This document shows positions 19,105 to 29,430 of a DNA stretch of 64,000 bases, one piece after another. The first letter of the stretch is position 1. Every line of letters starts with the position of its first letter. Origin of the DNA: a bacterium (GTDB taxonomy: Bacteria > Planctomycetota > Planctomycetia > Pirellulales > Pirellulaceae); NCBI GenBank assembly GCA_030430075.1, contig JAUIGN010000002.1, forward strand, positions 310,001-374,000, read 5' to 3'. Both the position numbers and the translations under genes were made by a program. Under the pieces are notes generated by a model. The model was given only the letters and a program-made list of their open reading frames with translations. It had not been told where the DNA came from and made no database searches.

Positions 19105-19893
19105 TGTCAGCTCTCTTCTCCACAATGTCGAAGCATGAACACCGGGAACAAACAAGAACGGCGACAACCTGTCCCTGGATGTCCTCGGGCTACAGCGGGG
19201 TACGAATCTACTGTCCTGTCTCGTCGTAAAACGAGGGTCCGCAAAAAAGGGCAAGACGTTTGATCGGGGCAAGCACCGACAGCGCCGTTCCGGCATTGAG
19301 GGTCTGATTCTCCTGTCCGTAGCCAACCCCAGTTTGTTGCCGTCACAAAGCACGAGCGAGGCGGGGCCTCGGACCCATTGCGAGCTGACGCTCGCGGCAT
19401 GTTCGTCCGCTCCCGCTGGTCGCTCAAACTTGACTCATCTCTTCGCCCAAACCTGATACAAGCCTTGTCGCAGGTGCGTCCATCTCACAGGAGCTCGTCG
19501 TGTTGCAGTCCAGGTGGAAACCTCTGGCAACGCGGCGCCGATGGGCCGCCACCCGCGACCGAGTTGCCACGAAGGCGGCGGAACAATCTCGCCCTTTCCG
19601 GCAGAAGCCGGCCCTGGTTGAGCCGTCCTTGGATAGCTCGTTTCGTCACAGGTAATGTACCGGGCATGTCGCAAAAAGGAAAGCCGCAAGGCGAGTTGGT
19701 GCCTGTAGTTGTCGCCGTGGTGGCAAGCCGCTAGGCTGGGAACCCAAGTGCCCGGGAGAGGTCGTCATGTCCATGGTTTTCCAGCGTCTGACGGGCGCCG
19801 CTCGACGACCGGCGGCCGGCGAGGGGTTAGGTTCAATTTTTTCGCGCATTACCTGCGTAGTTGGCGGCGGTTTGGCAAGATAGGGTGAGGCTT
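19105..19893. other. Intergenic region between divergent genes
   Basis: 789 bases separating the TPR operon (minus) from the epimerase gene (plus). It holds one copy of a dispersed repeat (19361-19437). Open frames here are Arg/Ser/Pro-rich and look non-coding. Promoters for both directions must lie here, but none stands out. Confidence 0.4.
19361..19437. repeat. Dispersed intergenic repeat, copy 1
   Basis: About 75 bases similar to 56957-57026. Shared blocks include GGGCCTCG, CCCATTGC, CTCGCG.CATG and TGGTCGC. The centre is a hairpin GCGAGC-TGAC-GCTCGC (19380-19395). Both copies lie 230-330 bases upstream of minus-strand TPR genes. Confidence 0.6.
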
Positions 19894-20874
19894 GTGAAAC
19901 GTGTACTCGTAACAGGCGGCGCGGGCTTTATCGGGTCGCACCTCAGTGAAGCCCTGCTGGCGCGCGGGGACCAGGTGACGGTGATCGATGACGAGTCGAC
20001 CGGGGCGGCTGCCAATCTCGACCAAATCATGGGGCAACCGGGGTTCGAGTTCGTGCCGGGCAGCGTCGCGGACGAAACACTGACCCGTCGCCTGCTGGCC
20101 GATGTCGACGAAGTCTATCACCTCGCCGCGGCGGTCGGGGTGGCCCTGATCGCCAGCCAGCCGATGGAGACGATCCAGCGCAACATTTATCCGACCGAAT
20201 TTATCCTGACGGCGCTCCGGGACCGGATCAAAAAAGGGGAACGGGTCAAGTGTTTTCTGGCCAGCACCAGTGAAGTTTACGGCAAGAATCCCAAACCGAC
20301 CTGGAATGAGGAGGACGACCTGGTGCTGGGTCCCACCACCCGCCCTCGCTGGTCTTACGGGGCCTCCAAGGCGATCGATGAATTCCTCGGCCTGGCGAGT
20401 TGGCGGGAATACGAGGTCCCGGTCGTCATCGGCCGCTTCTTTAACGTCGTTGGACCTCGACAGACGGGCGCTTACGGAATGGTCCTGCCCCGGTTTGTGG
20501 AAGCGGCCTTATGCGGCCAGCCGTTGCTGGTCCACGATGACGGCCAGCAGATTCGCTGTTTCGCCCACGTCAACGATGTCGTCGCCGCTGTGCTCGGCCT
20601 GATGCAGGCAGAGGACGCAGTCGGGCAGGTTGTCAACATCGGCAGCGACCAGCCGGTGTCGATCCTTGAGCTGGCCGAACGCGTGATCGCCGCCAGTCAA
20701 AGTGACTCGAAAGTCGAGTTTCAAAGCTACGCCGCGGCGTATGACGAATCATTTGAAGATATTCGCAGGCGGGTCCCGGATTTGAGCAAGCTGCGTGGCC
20801 TGATCGGGCACCGCCCGGCCTTCGACCTGGACGGCATTATCGCAACCGTCATTGACGCCCAGCGGTCTGCCTGA
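19894..20874 (+). CDS. NAD-dependent sugar-nucleotide epimerase/dehydratase
   Basis: About 326 residues from GTG 19894 (reads MKRVLVTGGAGFIGSHL); GTG 19885 is possible. The Rossmann motif GGAGFIG is at 8-14, the STSEVYGK segment carries the catalytic Ser, and the YxxxK pair is Y155/K159 (SYGASKA). These mark an extended short-chain dehydrogenase, closest in style to UDP-glucuronate decarboxylase or GDP-mannose 4,6-dehydratase; the exact substrate cannot be fixed. It likely makes an activated sugar for surface polysaccharide. The stop overlaps the next gene's ATG by one base. Confidence 0.88.
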   Translation: MKRVLVTGGAGFIGSHLSEALLARGDQVTVIDDESTGAAANLDQIMGQPGFEFVPGSVADETLTRRLLADVDEVYHLAAAVGVALIASQPMETIQRNIYPTEFILTALRDRIKKGERVKCFLASTSEVYGKNPKPTWNEEDDLVLGPTTRPRWSYGASKAIDEFLGLASWREYEVPVVIGRFFNVVGPRQTGAYGMVLPRFVEAALCGQPLLVHDDGQQIRCFAHVNDVVAAVLGLMQAEDAVGQVVNIGSDQPVSILELAERVIAASQSDSKVEFQSYAAAYDESFEDIRRRVPDLSKLRGLIGHRPAFDLDGIIATVIDAQRSA

Positions 20875-21353
20875 TGAATCGCCCACATGACGCGCCGCGA
20901 CAGGCCACGCACACGATCGGGCTGGCCAGCCAATGGGAACTCGAATGGCTGGGAGCAAGCGAAGCCGAGCCCACCATTCCCTCAATGGCCACTCGGCCGA
21001 CGCCGACGCAACGGCTCAAGAAGGTCGCCGACTGGCCGACCGCGACGGGCGGCACCGGCCGCGTCCGCCTGCGCCGCCGGTTCGGTCGTCCCAGTGGTTT
21101 GTCGACCGGCGAGCGACTGCTGCTGCGAATTACCGGCCTCCCGGAAACGGCAACCACACAGCTCAATGGCCGGGTACTCCCCTGCCCTGGAACGGATCCG
21201 TCAGCGCCCCCTGACACGACGGACAGCCGAATGTACGACGTTTCCGAACAGATCGCCGACCGCAACGAGTTGGTCATCGAATTCGACCGCGCCCGGAGCC
21301 CCGCCGGCACGGCTCAGCTGGCCGACGTGCAGCTTGAAATCTGGGGCCGTTGA
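20874..21353 (+). CDS. Hypothetical beta-sandwich (galactose-binding-like) protein
   Basis: 159 residues. ATG 20874 shares its A with the stop of the epimerase gene, so it is translationally coupled to it. The pattern LSTGERLLLRITGLPETATT, QLNGRVLPCPG, then YDVSEQIADRNELVIEFD resembles the jelly-roll sugar-binding domain at the N-terminus of family 2 glycoside hydrolases (V.LNG......YDVT..L...N.L.I). There is no signal peptide and no catalytic domain, so a carbohydrate-related role is inference. Confidence 0.7.
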   Translation: MNRPHDAPRQATHTIGLASQWELEWLGASEAEPTIPSMATRPTPTQRLKKVADWPTATGGTGRVRLRRRFGRPSGLSTGERLLLRITGLPETATTQLNGRVLPCPGTDPSAPPDTTDSRMYDVSEQIADRNELVIEFDRARSPAGTAQLADVQLEIWGR

Positions 21354-21729
21354 ACGCGTCGCATGATGATAACGCCGGCGATCGGCCGGTTCCCCATTCA
21401 GACCAGCGGCGGGTGGCCGGCGCCGTGGCCCGCACGGTTCGCTATACTACTCGCCATCCACCCCCGACCGGTCGCCTTGTCAGGCCAGGCCATCGGGGTT
21501 GGTAACGACCGGGGCGAATTTGAAAAGGGATCAGTCCCCATGTGCCTGAATGGGACGTCGAGTGCCCCGCCCTCGTGAGACCCGACCTCGTGAGATTCGC
21601 CCCGTTCACGTGTCCCACATTGCGTGCTGCGGTTCTCGTGTCGCCTCCGGCGATCCGATGCCAAGCACGTTTGGATAACAGCCTCCGTCCCGGCCGCCAT
21701 GGCCAGCCTATGTTCGTCAGAAAGATGCC
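21354..21729. other. Intergenic region with candidate -10 element
   Basis: 376 bases. TATACT at 21443-21448, inside the same CGCTATACT core seen at two other promoters, lies 280 bases before the DUF1080 gene; no -35 is clear. No gene is seen. Confidence 0.3.
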
Positions 21730-23130
21730 ATGAAACTCTACCGCCATCGACTCGTGGGGCCCGTGCTGCTGACTGCGTTCGGCGTGCTGGTACTCGGCTG
21801 CCGCGTAGAATCCACGTCTGCACCATCCGCGGACGCTGGGCAGACTCCGTCGGGAGCCGACGATGCTCCACCGGACGCGTCGATCGTCGACGCGCGCGGA
21901 GATGCTCGACAGGCGACGAACGCGGCAGAGGCGGCCGGCGCAGGGGCGAGTGTGACGAGCCGGACTGCGGCCGACGAAGGGGGCACCGTACCCGTCGTCG
22001 AACCGCCCCGCCCGTTAAGCGAAGCGGCCCTGGCCGACGGGTGGATTTCGCTGTTTGACGGCGAGACGCTGTTTGGCTGGCAAGCCCAGTCCGATGCCAA
22101 CTGGCGGATTGAGCAAGGCGCCATCGTGGTCGACGCCGGCAGCAAAGGGTTGCTCACCACCACCACTCGTTTCGCCGACTACGTGCTGCAAATCGACTTC
22201 CGCAGTGCGCCGGGCACCAACAGCGGCATTTTTCTCCATACGCCGGCGGTCCCGCGCGAGCCGGCAACGGATTGTTACGAACTAAACATTGCCGACAGCG
22301 ACAACCCATTCCCCACCGGCAGCCTGGTCAAGCGGGCGAAGACAACCGGTAACGTTGACAGCCGGGACTGGCAGTCGTACGAAGTCACCGTTGCCGGGGA
22401 TCGGGTAACGGTCTTGCTGGACGGCAACCAGGTGTTGGCCTACACGGACCCGGCACCCCTCCGTCGCGGTTTCATCGGACTTCAGTTTAACGAGGGGAAG
22501 GTCGAATTCCGCAACATTCGGCTGAAGCCAACAGGACTCGCCCCGTTGTTCAACGGCCAGGATCTCACCGGCTGGACCGAGTATCCGGAGATGGCAAGTC
22601 GGTTCACGGTTTCCGCCGAGGGAACGCTGGACGTCAAAGACGGCCGAGGACAACTGGAAACCAAGGACCAGTTCGGCGACTTCGTACTCCAACTGCAGTG
22701 CCTGACCAAAGCCAAGCATCTGAACTCCGGCATCTTCTTTCGCTGCATCCCGGGCGACGTCATGATGGGATACGAGTGCCAGATTCAAAACGGGTACCAG
22801 AACGGCGATCGGCGGCAGCCGATGGACTGCGGGACGGGCGGCATTTTTCGCCGCCAGGACGCAAGGCTCGTCGTTGCAGATGACCTGGCTTGGTTTCACC
22901 AAACGCTGATCGCAGACGGTCCGCACATGGCAGCCTGGGTCAACGGCTATCAGGTCAGTGACTGGACCGACGAACGCGATCCGGACGCCAACCCGCGCAA
23001 AGGGCTGCGACTCGATGCCGGAACCATCATGATCCAGGGCCACGACCCAACGACCGACATTTCCTTCCGAGATATCCGGATCGCCGAATTGCCGCCAGGG
23101 GCAGAGCCCGAGGAACGCCCCAAGAATTGA
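21730..23130 (+). CDS. Lipoprotein with two DUF1080 (3-keto-disaccharide hydrolase-type) domains
   Basis: 466 residues. The signal peptide ends in lipobox VLGC (Cys24), followed by an Ala/Asp-rich linker. The first DUF1080 domain (about 105-265) has WISLFDGETLFGWQ, FADYVLQIDFRSA and NSGIFLHTP. The second (about 270-455) has LFNGQDLTGWTEY, FGDFVLQLQC, LNSGIFFRC and GYECQIQN. DUF1080 domains are concanavalin-like folds; some members hydrolyse 3-keto-glycosides. Two domains in one chain suggest tandem carbohydrate recognition on the cell surface. No catalytic claim can be made from sequence. Confidence 0.88.
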   Translation: MKLYRHRLVGPVLLTAFGVLVLGCRVESTSAPSADAGQTPSGADDAPPDASIVDARGDARQATNAAEAAGAGASVTSRTAADEGGTVPVVEPPRPLSEAALADGWISLFDGETLFGWQAQSDANWRIEQGAIVVDAGSKGLLTTTTRFADYVLQIDFRSAPGTNSGIFLHTPAVPREPATDCYELNIADSDNPFPTGSLVKRAKTTGNVDSRDWQSYEVTVAGDRVTVLLDGNQVLAYTDPAPLRRGFIGLQFNEGKVEFRNIRLKPTGLAPLFNGQDLTGWTEYPEMASRFTVSAEGTLDVKDGRGQLETKDQFGDFVLQLQCLTKAKHLNSGIFFRCIPGDVMMGYECQIQNGYQNGDRRQPMDCGTGGIFRRQDARLVVADDLAWFHQTLIADGPHMAAWVNGYQVSDWTDERDPDANPRKGLRLDAGTIMIQGHDPTTDISFRDIRIAELPPGAEPEERPKN

Positions 23131-23579
23131 TTCCGCCCGCAGCCGTCATCGGCGGGTGGAGGGTCCAGCCTGCCGCTGACCGGCGTAGGCAGCGACCACC
23201 TGGAATTCGCCGACAACCCACCGCGATCGACGGAAACACCTTCCGTGAAACACCTTAGGACAAGAAAACAATCGTCAAGGCGAGGCATTTCCAAACCTCG
23301 GTGCGGGGCCGGCCCTGTCGCAGGCCGGTCATCTCGACGGCAAGAAGTTTGACGAAGGGCCGCTCCGCCGGTTATTGTGAAGCCAGGCGGAATCAGGGCC
23401 CGGTGGCGGTTGTTGACGGACGACGATCTTTGGGTCCGAGCATCGCCAAACGCCACAGGAAGTCAGCCCCGATCGGCTTGTTGGTTTGACGAGCGGGCTG
23501 AGATGAGGTGAATCCACCGTCTTGTTCAAGACGACCTCAGCACGGACTCGAGCGTTTCCAGACCCGAAAGGACGTTGCG
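23131..23579. other. Intergenic region
   Basis: 449 bases with no convincing gene. A CCCGC/GCGGG hairpin shortly after the DUF1080 stop may end its transcript. The Shine-Dalgarno of the CBS gene (AAAGGA) is at the right end. Confidence 0.35.
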
Positions 23580-24005
23580 ATGTATCTACGCGAAATCCTC
23601 AAGACCAAGGGCAGTAACGTCCTCGCCATCGAGCCGACGGCGACCTTGGCGGACGTTGTTCAAAAACTGGTCGAGAACCGCTGCGGGTCGCTTGTTGTCT
23701 GCGAGGGCGAGACGATGGTCGGCATCATTTCCGAGCGGGACATTTTGATCGCCATGGCGGAAGTCAGTGAGCCGCTCGACACGGTCCTGGTTCGAGGCAG
23801 AATGACGACGGATGTGGTGACCGGCACACCCGACGATACCATCAGCGACATCATGGGACTCATGTCCGACAAGCGAATCCGCCATCTGCCGATTCTTGAA
23901 GACGGTAAGCTGGCCGGCGTGATTTCCATCGGCGACATCGTGAAAGCCCAACATCACCAGTTGACCGTCGAAAACCACTACTTGAAAAACTATATCCAGA
24001 GCTGA
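23580..24005 (+). CDS. CBS-domain-pair protein
   Basis: 141 residues. The start is ATG 23580 with AAAGGA seven bases upstream. Two CBS domains fill the protein. The first (about 5-60) includes ATLADVVQKLVENRCGSLVV and VGIISERDILIAM. The second (about 75-130) includes DTISDIMGLMSDKRIRHLPI and LAGVISIGDIVKA. Stand-alone CBS pairs bind adenine nucleotides and act as energy sensors; no fused effector is present. It is convergent with ispH. Confidence 0.9.
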   Translation: MYLREILKTKGSNVLAIEPTATLADVVQKLVENRCGSLVVCEGETMVGIISERDILIAMAEVSEPLDTVLVRGRMTTDVVTGTPDDTISDIMGLMSDKRIRHLPILEDGKLAGVISIGDIVKAQHHQLTVENHYLKNYIQS

Positions 24006-24046
24006 TCGCGCCCCCGCCCTCGCCAGCATTTCACGTCCGCGGCGAT

Positions 24047-24997
24047 TCACTTCGCCGTTGACGTCCCCACGGTCCGTAGTTCCCTGGGCAGAGGGAAGTG
24101 GACTTCCTCTTCGCGGATCGACCGCAACTCGACTTTCGCGTCGAAACGTTCCTGGAGAAAGGCAACACAGCCTTGCACCACGGACTCCGGAGCACTGGCA
24201 CCGGCGGTGACGAGCACGGTTTCATCACCGCTAAACCAGTCCACGTCGATATCCGAGGCACCATCGATGAGGTAGGCCGCGATTCCCCGCTCGCCCGCCA
24301 GCTCGCGCAACCGCTGACTATTCGAGCTGTTCTGGCTGCCGAGGACCAATGCCACGTCGGACTCTTCCGACAGCAGGTGGACGGCCTCCTGTCGATTCTG
24401 CGTTGCGTAGCAGATATCGGCCTTAGGCGGTGATTGGATGTGAGGAAAGCGCGCCTCCAAGCGGCGAATGATCCGATTCGCGTCGTCCACCGACAAGGTG
24501 GTTTGAGTCAGGTAAGCGATCTTCGATTCGTCCGCGATTTGCAAGCGGTCCACGTCTTCCGGAGTTTCCACCAGGACCATTGCTTCGGGCGCCTCACCCA
24601 TCGTCCCTACCACCTCGTCGTGCCCTTCGTGACCGATCAGGACAATCGTGTAGGCTTGCTTCGCATACCGAACCGCCTCCAGGTGGACCTTGGTAACCAG
24701 CGGACACGTGGCGTCGATTGCGTATAGTTTTCGCTCGCGAGCGATACGGCGCACTTCGGGAGAAACGCCATGGGCGGAGAAGAGGAGCGTCGAGCCGGAC
24801 GGAACCTCCTCCAGGTGCTCCACAAAGATCGCCCCTTTCTGCCGAAAGGTATCGACAACGTACTTGTTGTGAACAATCTCGTGATAAACATAGACCGGCG
24901 GGCCGAAGCTGGTGATCGCCAACTCCAGACTCTCGATCGCCATGTTGACGCCGGCACAGAATCCGCGCGGGCTCGCCAGAATGATTTTCATTTGCAT
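24047..24997 (-). CDS. ispH: 4-hydroxy-3-methylbut-2-enyl diphosphate reductase
   Basis: 316 residues, full length for IspH. It catalyses the last step of the MEP pathway, reducing HMBPP to IPP and DMAPP in the cytoplasm. The three cysteines that ligate the iron-sulfur cluster are visible: C14 (SPRGFCAGV), C98 (IDATCPLV) and C196 (DICYATQNRQ). LIGHEGHDEVVGTMGE and the QNSSNSQRL substrate segment are also conserved. Translation may start at M1 or M3. It is monocistronic. Confidence 0.97.
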   Translation of the reverse strand: MQMKIILASPRGFCAGVNMAIESLELAITSFGPPVYVYHEIVHNKYVVDTFRQKGAIFVEHLEEVPSGSTLLFSAHGVSPEVRRIARERKLYAIDATCPLVTKVHLEAVRYAKQAYTIVLIGHEGHDEVVGTMGEAPEAMVLVETPEDVDRLQIADESKIAYLTQTTLSVDDANRIIRRLEARFPHIQSPPKADICYATQNRQEAVHLLSEESDVALVLGSQNSSNSQRLRELAGERGIAAYLIDGASDIDVDWFSGDETVLVTAGASAPESVVQGCVAFLQERFDAKVELRSIREEEVHFPLPRELRTVGTSTAK

Positions 24998-25269
24998 CTA
25001 CCTTGTGGGTTGCCTCCATGATATCCCATCCGCCTGAAACCGGGTAGCAGCAGGGACGACCGGATCGAACGGCTGACAGGCACCGGCGGGCAGGACGGTC
25101 GGCGAACGAATCGTCAACAGCTTCCTGGAGATCGCCACCGCCTTCCAATTCTGGAAGCCCTCAACCTTCGCCAGCGGACGGTGGTTCGAGATGAACGGCG
25201 GCAGGCATTCAACCGCGTTTGCCCGGTTGCTTGAACGGGACGAAGACCGCACCACGTCCGCTCCGCAAA

Positions 25270-26733
25270 TCAGCTCAACAGATCCCGGACGACCCGTCCA
25301 TGCACGTCGGTGAGTCGAAAATCGCGGCCCTGGAATCGGAACGTCAGGCGGCGGTGGTCGATCCCCAGACAATGCAGCATCGTGGCGTGCAGGTCGTGGA
25401 CGTGGACGGCGTCTTCCACGACGTTGTAGCCAAACGCATCGGTCTTACCATACGACAGGCCCGGCTTGATACCTCCACCTGCCATCCAGGCGGTGAAGCA
25501 GCGTGGATGATGATCCCGTCCATAATCGTCGGCGGTCAGCTTGCCCTGACAATAGACCGTTCTCCCAAACTCGCCGCCCCAGACGACGAGCGTCTGGTCG
25601 AGCAGACCACGCTGCTTGAGATCCTGGATCAGGGCCGCCGAGGCCTGGTCCGTGTCGCGGCACTGGTGCCGGATCCCTTCGGGCAACTTGGTATGTTGAT
25701 CCCACCCACGGTGGAACAACTGCACAAAGCGGACGCCCCGTTCGACCAGCCGCCGGGCCAAGAGGCAGTTGGCCGCATAGGTTCCGGGCCGGCGAGCGTC
25801 GGGGCCATACAGCTCGAAGGTCGATTCCGGTTCGCTGGAAACGTCCGTCAACTCGGGTACGGACGTCTGCATTCGGTAGGCCAGCTCGTACTGGGCGATC
25901 CGCGTCGCGATATCCGGGTCGCCGTATTCTTCCAGGTTCAACCGATTGAGGGCCGCCAGGTCATCCAACAGCCACCGCCGCGATGTCCTGGAAACGCCCG
26001 CCGGATTGGAAAGGTAGAGCACCGGATCGCCCACCGAACGAAACTTGACGCCCTGGTACCGGGTCGGCAGAAAGCCGCTTCCCCAAAGCCGATCGTAAAG
26101 CGGTTGGCCGGCCTTGAAACTGCTCTGCGAAACCATCGCCACGAACGTCGGCAAGTCGTCGTTCATCGCTCCCAGGCCATACGAGACCCACGCCCCCATA
26201 CTCGGCCGCCCAGCCAACTGCGCCCCGGTCTGCAGGAAAGTGACGGCCGGGTCGTGGTTGATGGCCTGCGTATGCAGCGACTTGACGAAACACAACTCGT
26301 CCGCCACACCGGCCGTATGCGGCAGCAATTCGCTGATCCAGGCTCCGCTGGCGCCGTGCCGAGCGAACTTGAACATGCTGGGAGCGACCGGAAACCGCGC
26401 TTGCGTGGCGGTCATTCCGGTGAGCCGTTGTCCTTGGCGAATCGAATCGGGCAGTTCCTCCCCTCGCCGCTCCGCCAAGCCCGGTTTGTGGTCAAACAGA
26501 TCGAGTTGCGATGGCGCACCGGACTGGAACAGATAGATCACATGTTTGGCCTGCGGCCGAAAGTGAGGCAGGCCGGGCAATCCGCGCCCCGCGGTTGGAT
26601 GTTCTGCTGGCCCATCGCCCCTGGCCGCCGAATCGGCCAACATCCCGGCGGCAGCGGTGGCGCCGAGCCCCAGGCGGCCGAGGAATGTCCGTCGCGCCAG
26701 AAACGAACGCAATTCTGTCTGCTGATCCAACAT
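25270..26733 (-). CDS. DUF1501 protein with Tat signal
   Basis: 487 residues, AAGGAG eight bases before ATG 26733. The twin-arginine signal ([18 protein letters not shown]) predicts export of a folded protein. The DUF1501 body (sulfatase/alkaline-phosphatase-like fold) shows [32 protein letters not shown] and the end [20 protein letters not shown]. These proteins are abundant in planctomycetes and usually paired with PSCyt/DUF1553 genes. This copy is unpaired; its neighbours are ppa (divergent) and ispH. Confidence 0.92.
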   Translation of the reverse strand: MLDQQTELRSFLARRTFLGRLGLGATAAAGMLADSAARGDGPAEHPTAGRGLPGLPHFRPQAKHVIYLFQSGAPSQLDLFDHKPGLAERRGEELPDSIRQGQRLTGMTATQARFPVAPSMFKFARHGASGAWISELLPHTAGVADELCFVKSLHTQAINHDPAVTFLQTGAQLAGRPSMGAWVSYGLGAMNDDLPTFVAMVSQSSFKAGQPLYDRLWGSGFLPTRYQGVKFRSVGDPVLYLSNPAGVSRTSRRWLLDDLAALNRLNLEEYGDPDIATRIAQYELAYRMQTSVPELTDVSSEPESTFELYGPDARRPGTYAANCLLARRLVERGVRFVQLFHRGWDQHTKLPEGIRHQCRDTDQASAALIQDLKQRGLLDQTLVVWGGEFGRTVYCQGKLTADDYGRDHHPRCFTAWMAGGGIKPGLSYGKTDAFGYNVVEDAVHVHDLHATMLHCLGIDHRRLTFRFQGRDFRLTDVHGRVVRDLLS

Positions 26734-26844
26734 CGCAGCCGCTCCTTGAGGGTCGATTCGATCCTGCTCGAGGCCGCGTCCCGAGGGCCGCGTCAGGCCT
26801 GAATTTTAAGCTTGCCGACCGTCCCTGGGTAGCCAACGGCAAGT

Positions 26845-26853
26845 CGCTATACT
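26845..26853 (+). promoter_or_regulatory. Candidate -10 region of ppa
   Basis: CGCTATACT, identical in its core to the element before the winged-helix gene, 64 bases before the ppa start. No good -35 at standard spacing. Confidence 0.35.
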
Positions 26854-26916
26854 GGCTGATGGCAGTCATCGCTGCCGGAACCCCCGGCCCCTCGGTTCAA
26901 GGAACACCCTGTCACC

Positions 26917-27528
26917 ATGGCTTTTGAGGCTCCCTTTTATCGCTGGCGTCCCCATCCCTGGCACGGCCTCGATCCCGGCCCGGACCCGCCGCACGTCGTG
27001 CACGCCTTTATCGAATTGACCCCGTTCGATTTGATTAAGTTCGAAGTCGATAAGGTGACCGGCTACCTGCGGGCCGATCGCCCGCAGCGAAGCTCGTCAC
27101 AGCCCCCCACGCTGTACGGATTCGTGCCGCAAACATACTGCGGCCGGCGCGTCAGCGAACTCTCTCCCAGGGCAACCAAAGGCGACGGCGACCCGCTCGA
27201 CATTTGCGTCCTGACCGAACGTCCCATCTCGCGTGCCGAGATCATCGTCAACGCGCGCGTTGTCGGAGGGCTGCAGGCCGTCGACCGTGATGAAGCCGAC
27301 GACAAGATCATCGCGGTCCTCGTCAATGACAACATCTGGTCGGACACGAAGGATGTGACCGATCTGCCGCCTGCGATCATCGAGCGGATGCAACACTACT
27401 TCAGTACGTATAAGATGACACCGGACCAGCAGTCGGTGATCTCCATCGAGGCGATCTACGGTGTCGAACACGCCCTCAAGGTGGTCGCCGCCTCGCTGGA
27501 GGATTACGACGAAGATTTTGGCCGTTAG
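26917..27528 (+). CDS. ppa: Inorganic pyrophosphatase (family I)
   Basis: 203 residues. It hydrolyses pyrophosphate to phosphate in the cytoplasm and pulls biosynthetic reactions forward. The signature [10 protein letters not shown] contains the metal-binding aspartates D90, D92 and D95. Conserved GFVPQTYCG and the DDKIIAV segment are present. Length is slightly above that of short bacterial enzymes (about 175), mainly through an extended N-terminus ([12 protein letters not shown]). A small acidic gene follows 18 bases downstream. Confidence 0.93.
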   Translation: MAFEAPFYRWRPHPWHGLDPGPDPPHVVHAFIELTPFDLIKFEVDKVTGYLRADRPQRSSSQPPTLYGFVPQTYCGRRVSELSPRATKGDGDPLDICVLTERPISRAEIIVNARVVGGLQAVDRDEADDKIIAVLVNDNIWSDTKDVTDLPPAIIERMQHYFSTYKMTPDQQSVISIEAIYGVEHALKVVAASLEDYDEDFGR

Positions 27529-27546
27529 CCGGCAAGGAACTCCACG

Positions 27547-27747
27547 ATGAATGAAAAGTCCGATGATGAGGCGCTGGTCGGGTTCTTGCGAAGCCGTGGG
27601 CACAGCGACGAAGAGATCGAAATGATCGTCAAGAAACTGGCCGAACACGATTCGGCAGAAATGCGCGCGTCCGTTTTCGATTCGCTGGACGGCGGCAGCT
27701 TTGATCTGGACAAGCTCATCAACGAAGCGCTCGGCCGCGACGAATAA
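27547..27747 (+). CDS. Small acidic helical protein
   Basis: 66 residues, AAGGA eight bases before ATG 27547, 18 bases after ppa and so probably co-transcribed. Asp/Glu-rich (MNEKSDDEALVGFLRSRGHS, then DEEIEMIVKKLAEHDSAEMR), predicted all-helical, no signal or membrane segment. Function unknown; adjacency to ppa is the only context. Confidence 0.72.
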   Translation: MNEKSDDEALVGFLRSRGHSDEEIEMIVKKLAEHDSAEMRASVFDSLDGGSFDLDKLINEALGRDE

Positions 27748-27843
27748 CGTCTCCGGCGACAGCATGATCCAGGATGGCCGCCGCTGCGAGCGGATTCGCG
27801 TGTCGCAAGCGTCAGCCCGCTGCGGGATTGACGGCCAGCCTTG

Positions 27844-29280
27844 CTATGCGATCAGTGCGTCAATGACCTTGCCGTGGACATCGGTCAGCCGGAAGTCCCG
27901 TCCCGCGTAGCGGTACGTGAAACGCTCATGATCGAAGCCCATCAGCCGCATGAGGGTGGCGTGAAGGTCGTGAACGTGAACCCGGTCCTCAACCGCCTTG
28001 AATCCGAATTCGTCGGTCGCGCCATAGACCGTTCCGCCACGGACACCGCCCCCGGCCATCCAGACGGTGAAGCCCCAGTGGTTATGGTCGCGTCCGTTGA
28101 TTTTTCCCTGGTTGGATCCCTTCTTGGGCATTTCCACGACCGGTGTCCGACCGAATTCGCCGCCCCACAGGATCAATGTCTCGTCCAACAGGCCACGTTG
28201 GCGGAGATCCTTGATCAGTGCGCCGATTGCCTGGTCGCACTGTTTGGCCAGCCGACGGTGATTGACTTCGATATCGTCATGGCTGTCCCAGGGCTGTCCC
28301 GCACCATGCCACACCTGGACGTAGCGAACGCCCCGTTCCACCAGCCGCCGTGCCATCAGAATCTGGCGGGCCTGCGTGCCGGGACCGTACATGTCCAGAA
28401 TATGCTGAGGTTCACGCGCGACATCGAATGCCTCGCTCGCTTCAGCCTGCATCCGGTACGCCAATTCGAACGACTGAATCCGCGCCTCTAACTGGACGTC
28501 GTGCTGGCGGGCCTCGAGGTGCTGCTGATTGAGGGTTGCCAACAAGTCGAGCTGTGCCCGCTGCTGGCTGCGCGGAATTCGGTCGTTCTTGATGTTCTCG
28601 ATCAACTGCTCGATCTGACGGTGCTTGGTGTCAACATGCGTCCCCTGGTAGATCCCCGGAAGAAAACCGGCCTGCCAGTTCTGCGATTCCTGGATCGGAT
28701 ATCCGCCCGGACACATGGCGACGAACGCCGGCAGATTCTGATTTTCCGTTCCCAGTCCATACGTCAACCAGGACCCGACGCTGGGGCGAATCAAGCGGGC
28801 ATCGCCACAGTTCATCAACATCAATGACGGCTCGTGGTTGGGAACGTCGGCATGCATCGAGCGGATAATGGCCAATTCATCGACACATTCCGCCACGTGC
28901 GGAAAGATCTCGCTGACCTCGATTCCGCTCTCTCCAAATTTCTGAAACTTGTAGGGCGACGGGTAGAGCGCGCCGGTGGGGCGTTCTGTCTTCAGATTGC
29001 CGTCGGGCAGCTCTTCACCACCCCGCTTCTGCAATTCGGGTTTCGGGTCGAACGTATCGACTTGGGACGGGCCGCCATTCATGAAAAGATGAATCACATG
29101 CTTGGCCTTGACCGGAAAATGCGGCTCCTTGGGCAGCAACGGGTTGCCGACCGCAGCCTGGCCTGGCCCGCCGAGCAGATCGCCGAGTGCCAAGGCCCCC
29201 AGCCCCATGCCGGATCGAGCCAGGAGGGCGCGTCGCGAAAGGGGCGCCGAAGCGAATGCGGAAGCAGCAGACATGGGCAT
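27844..29280 (-). CDS. DUF1501 protein with Tat signal, partner of the PSCyt gene
   Basis: 478 residues from ATG 29280 (AGGGAG upstream). Tat signal LSRRALLARSGMGLGALALG. The DUF1501 core has [55 protein letters not shown] and the end VHDLHATLMRLMGFDHERFT. It lies 150 bases downstream of the PSCyt/DUF1553 gene in the same direction, the classical planctomycete pair. Proposed roles involve breakdown of sulfated or complex polysaccharides; biochemical function is not established. Confidence 0.93.
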   Translation of the reverse strand: MPMSAASAFASAPLSRRALLARSGMGLGALALGDLLGGPGQAAVGNPLLPKEPHFPVKAKHVIHLFMNGGPSQVDTFDPKPELQKRGGEELPDGNLKTERPTGALYPSPYKFQKFGESGIEVSEIFPHVAECVDELAIIRSMHADVPNHEPSLMLMNCGDARLIRPSVGSWLTYGLGTENQNLPAFVAMCPGGYPIQESQNWQAGFLPGIYQGTHVDTKHRQIEQLIENIKNDRIPRSQQRAQLDLLATLNQQHLEARQHDVQLEARIQSFELAYRMQAEASEAFDVAREPQHILDMYGPGTQARQILMARRLVERGVRYVQVWHGAGQPWDSHDDIEVNHRRLAKQCDQAIGALIKDLRQRGLLDETLILWGGEFGRTPVVEMPKKGSNQGKINGRDHNHWGFTVWMAGGGVRGGTVYGATDEFGFKAVEDRVHVHDLHATLMRLMGFDHERFTYRYAGRDFRLTDVHGKVIDALIA

Positions 29281-29430
29281 CAAACTCCCTGGCTGGAAAC
29301 GGGATCACACGAAAACAGGGTGTCGCAATCGTCGCCTTTCGCACCGCCAACGCAGCGCCACAACGCCACGCTCGCCAAGGTGAAAAGTGACACGAATTCG
29401 CCCCCAGGTCTCCGGAAGACCCTTACTGGT

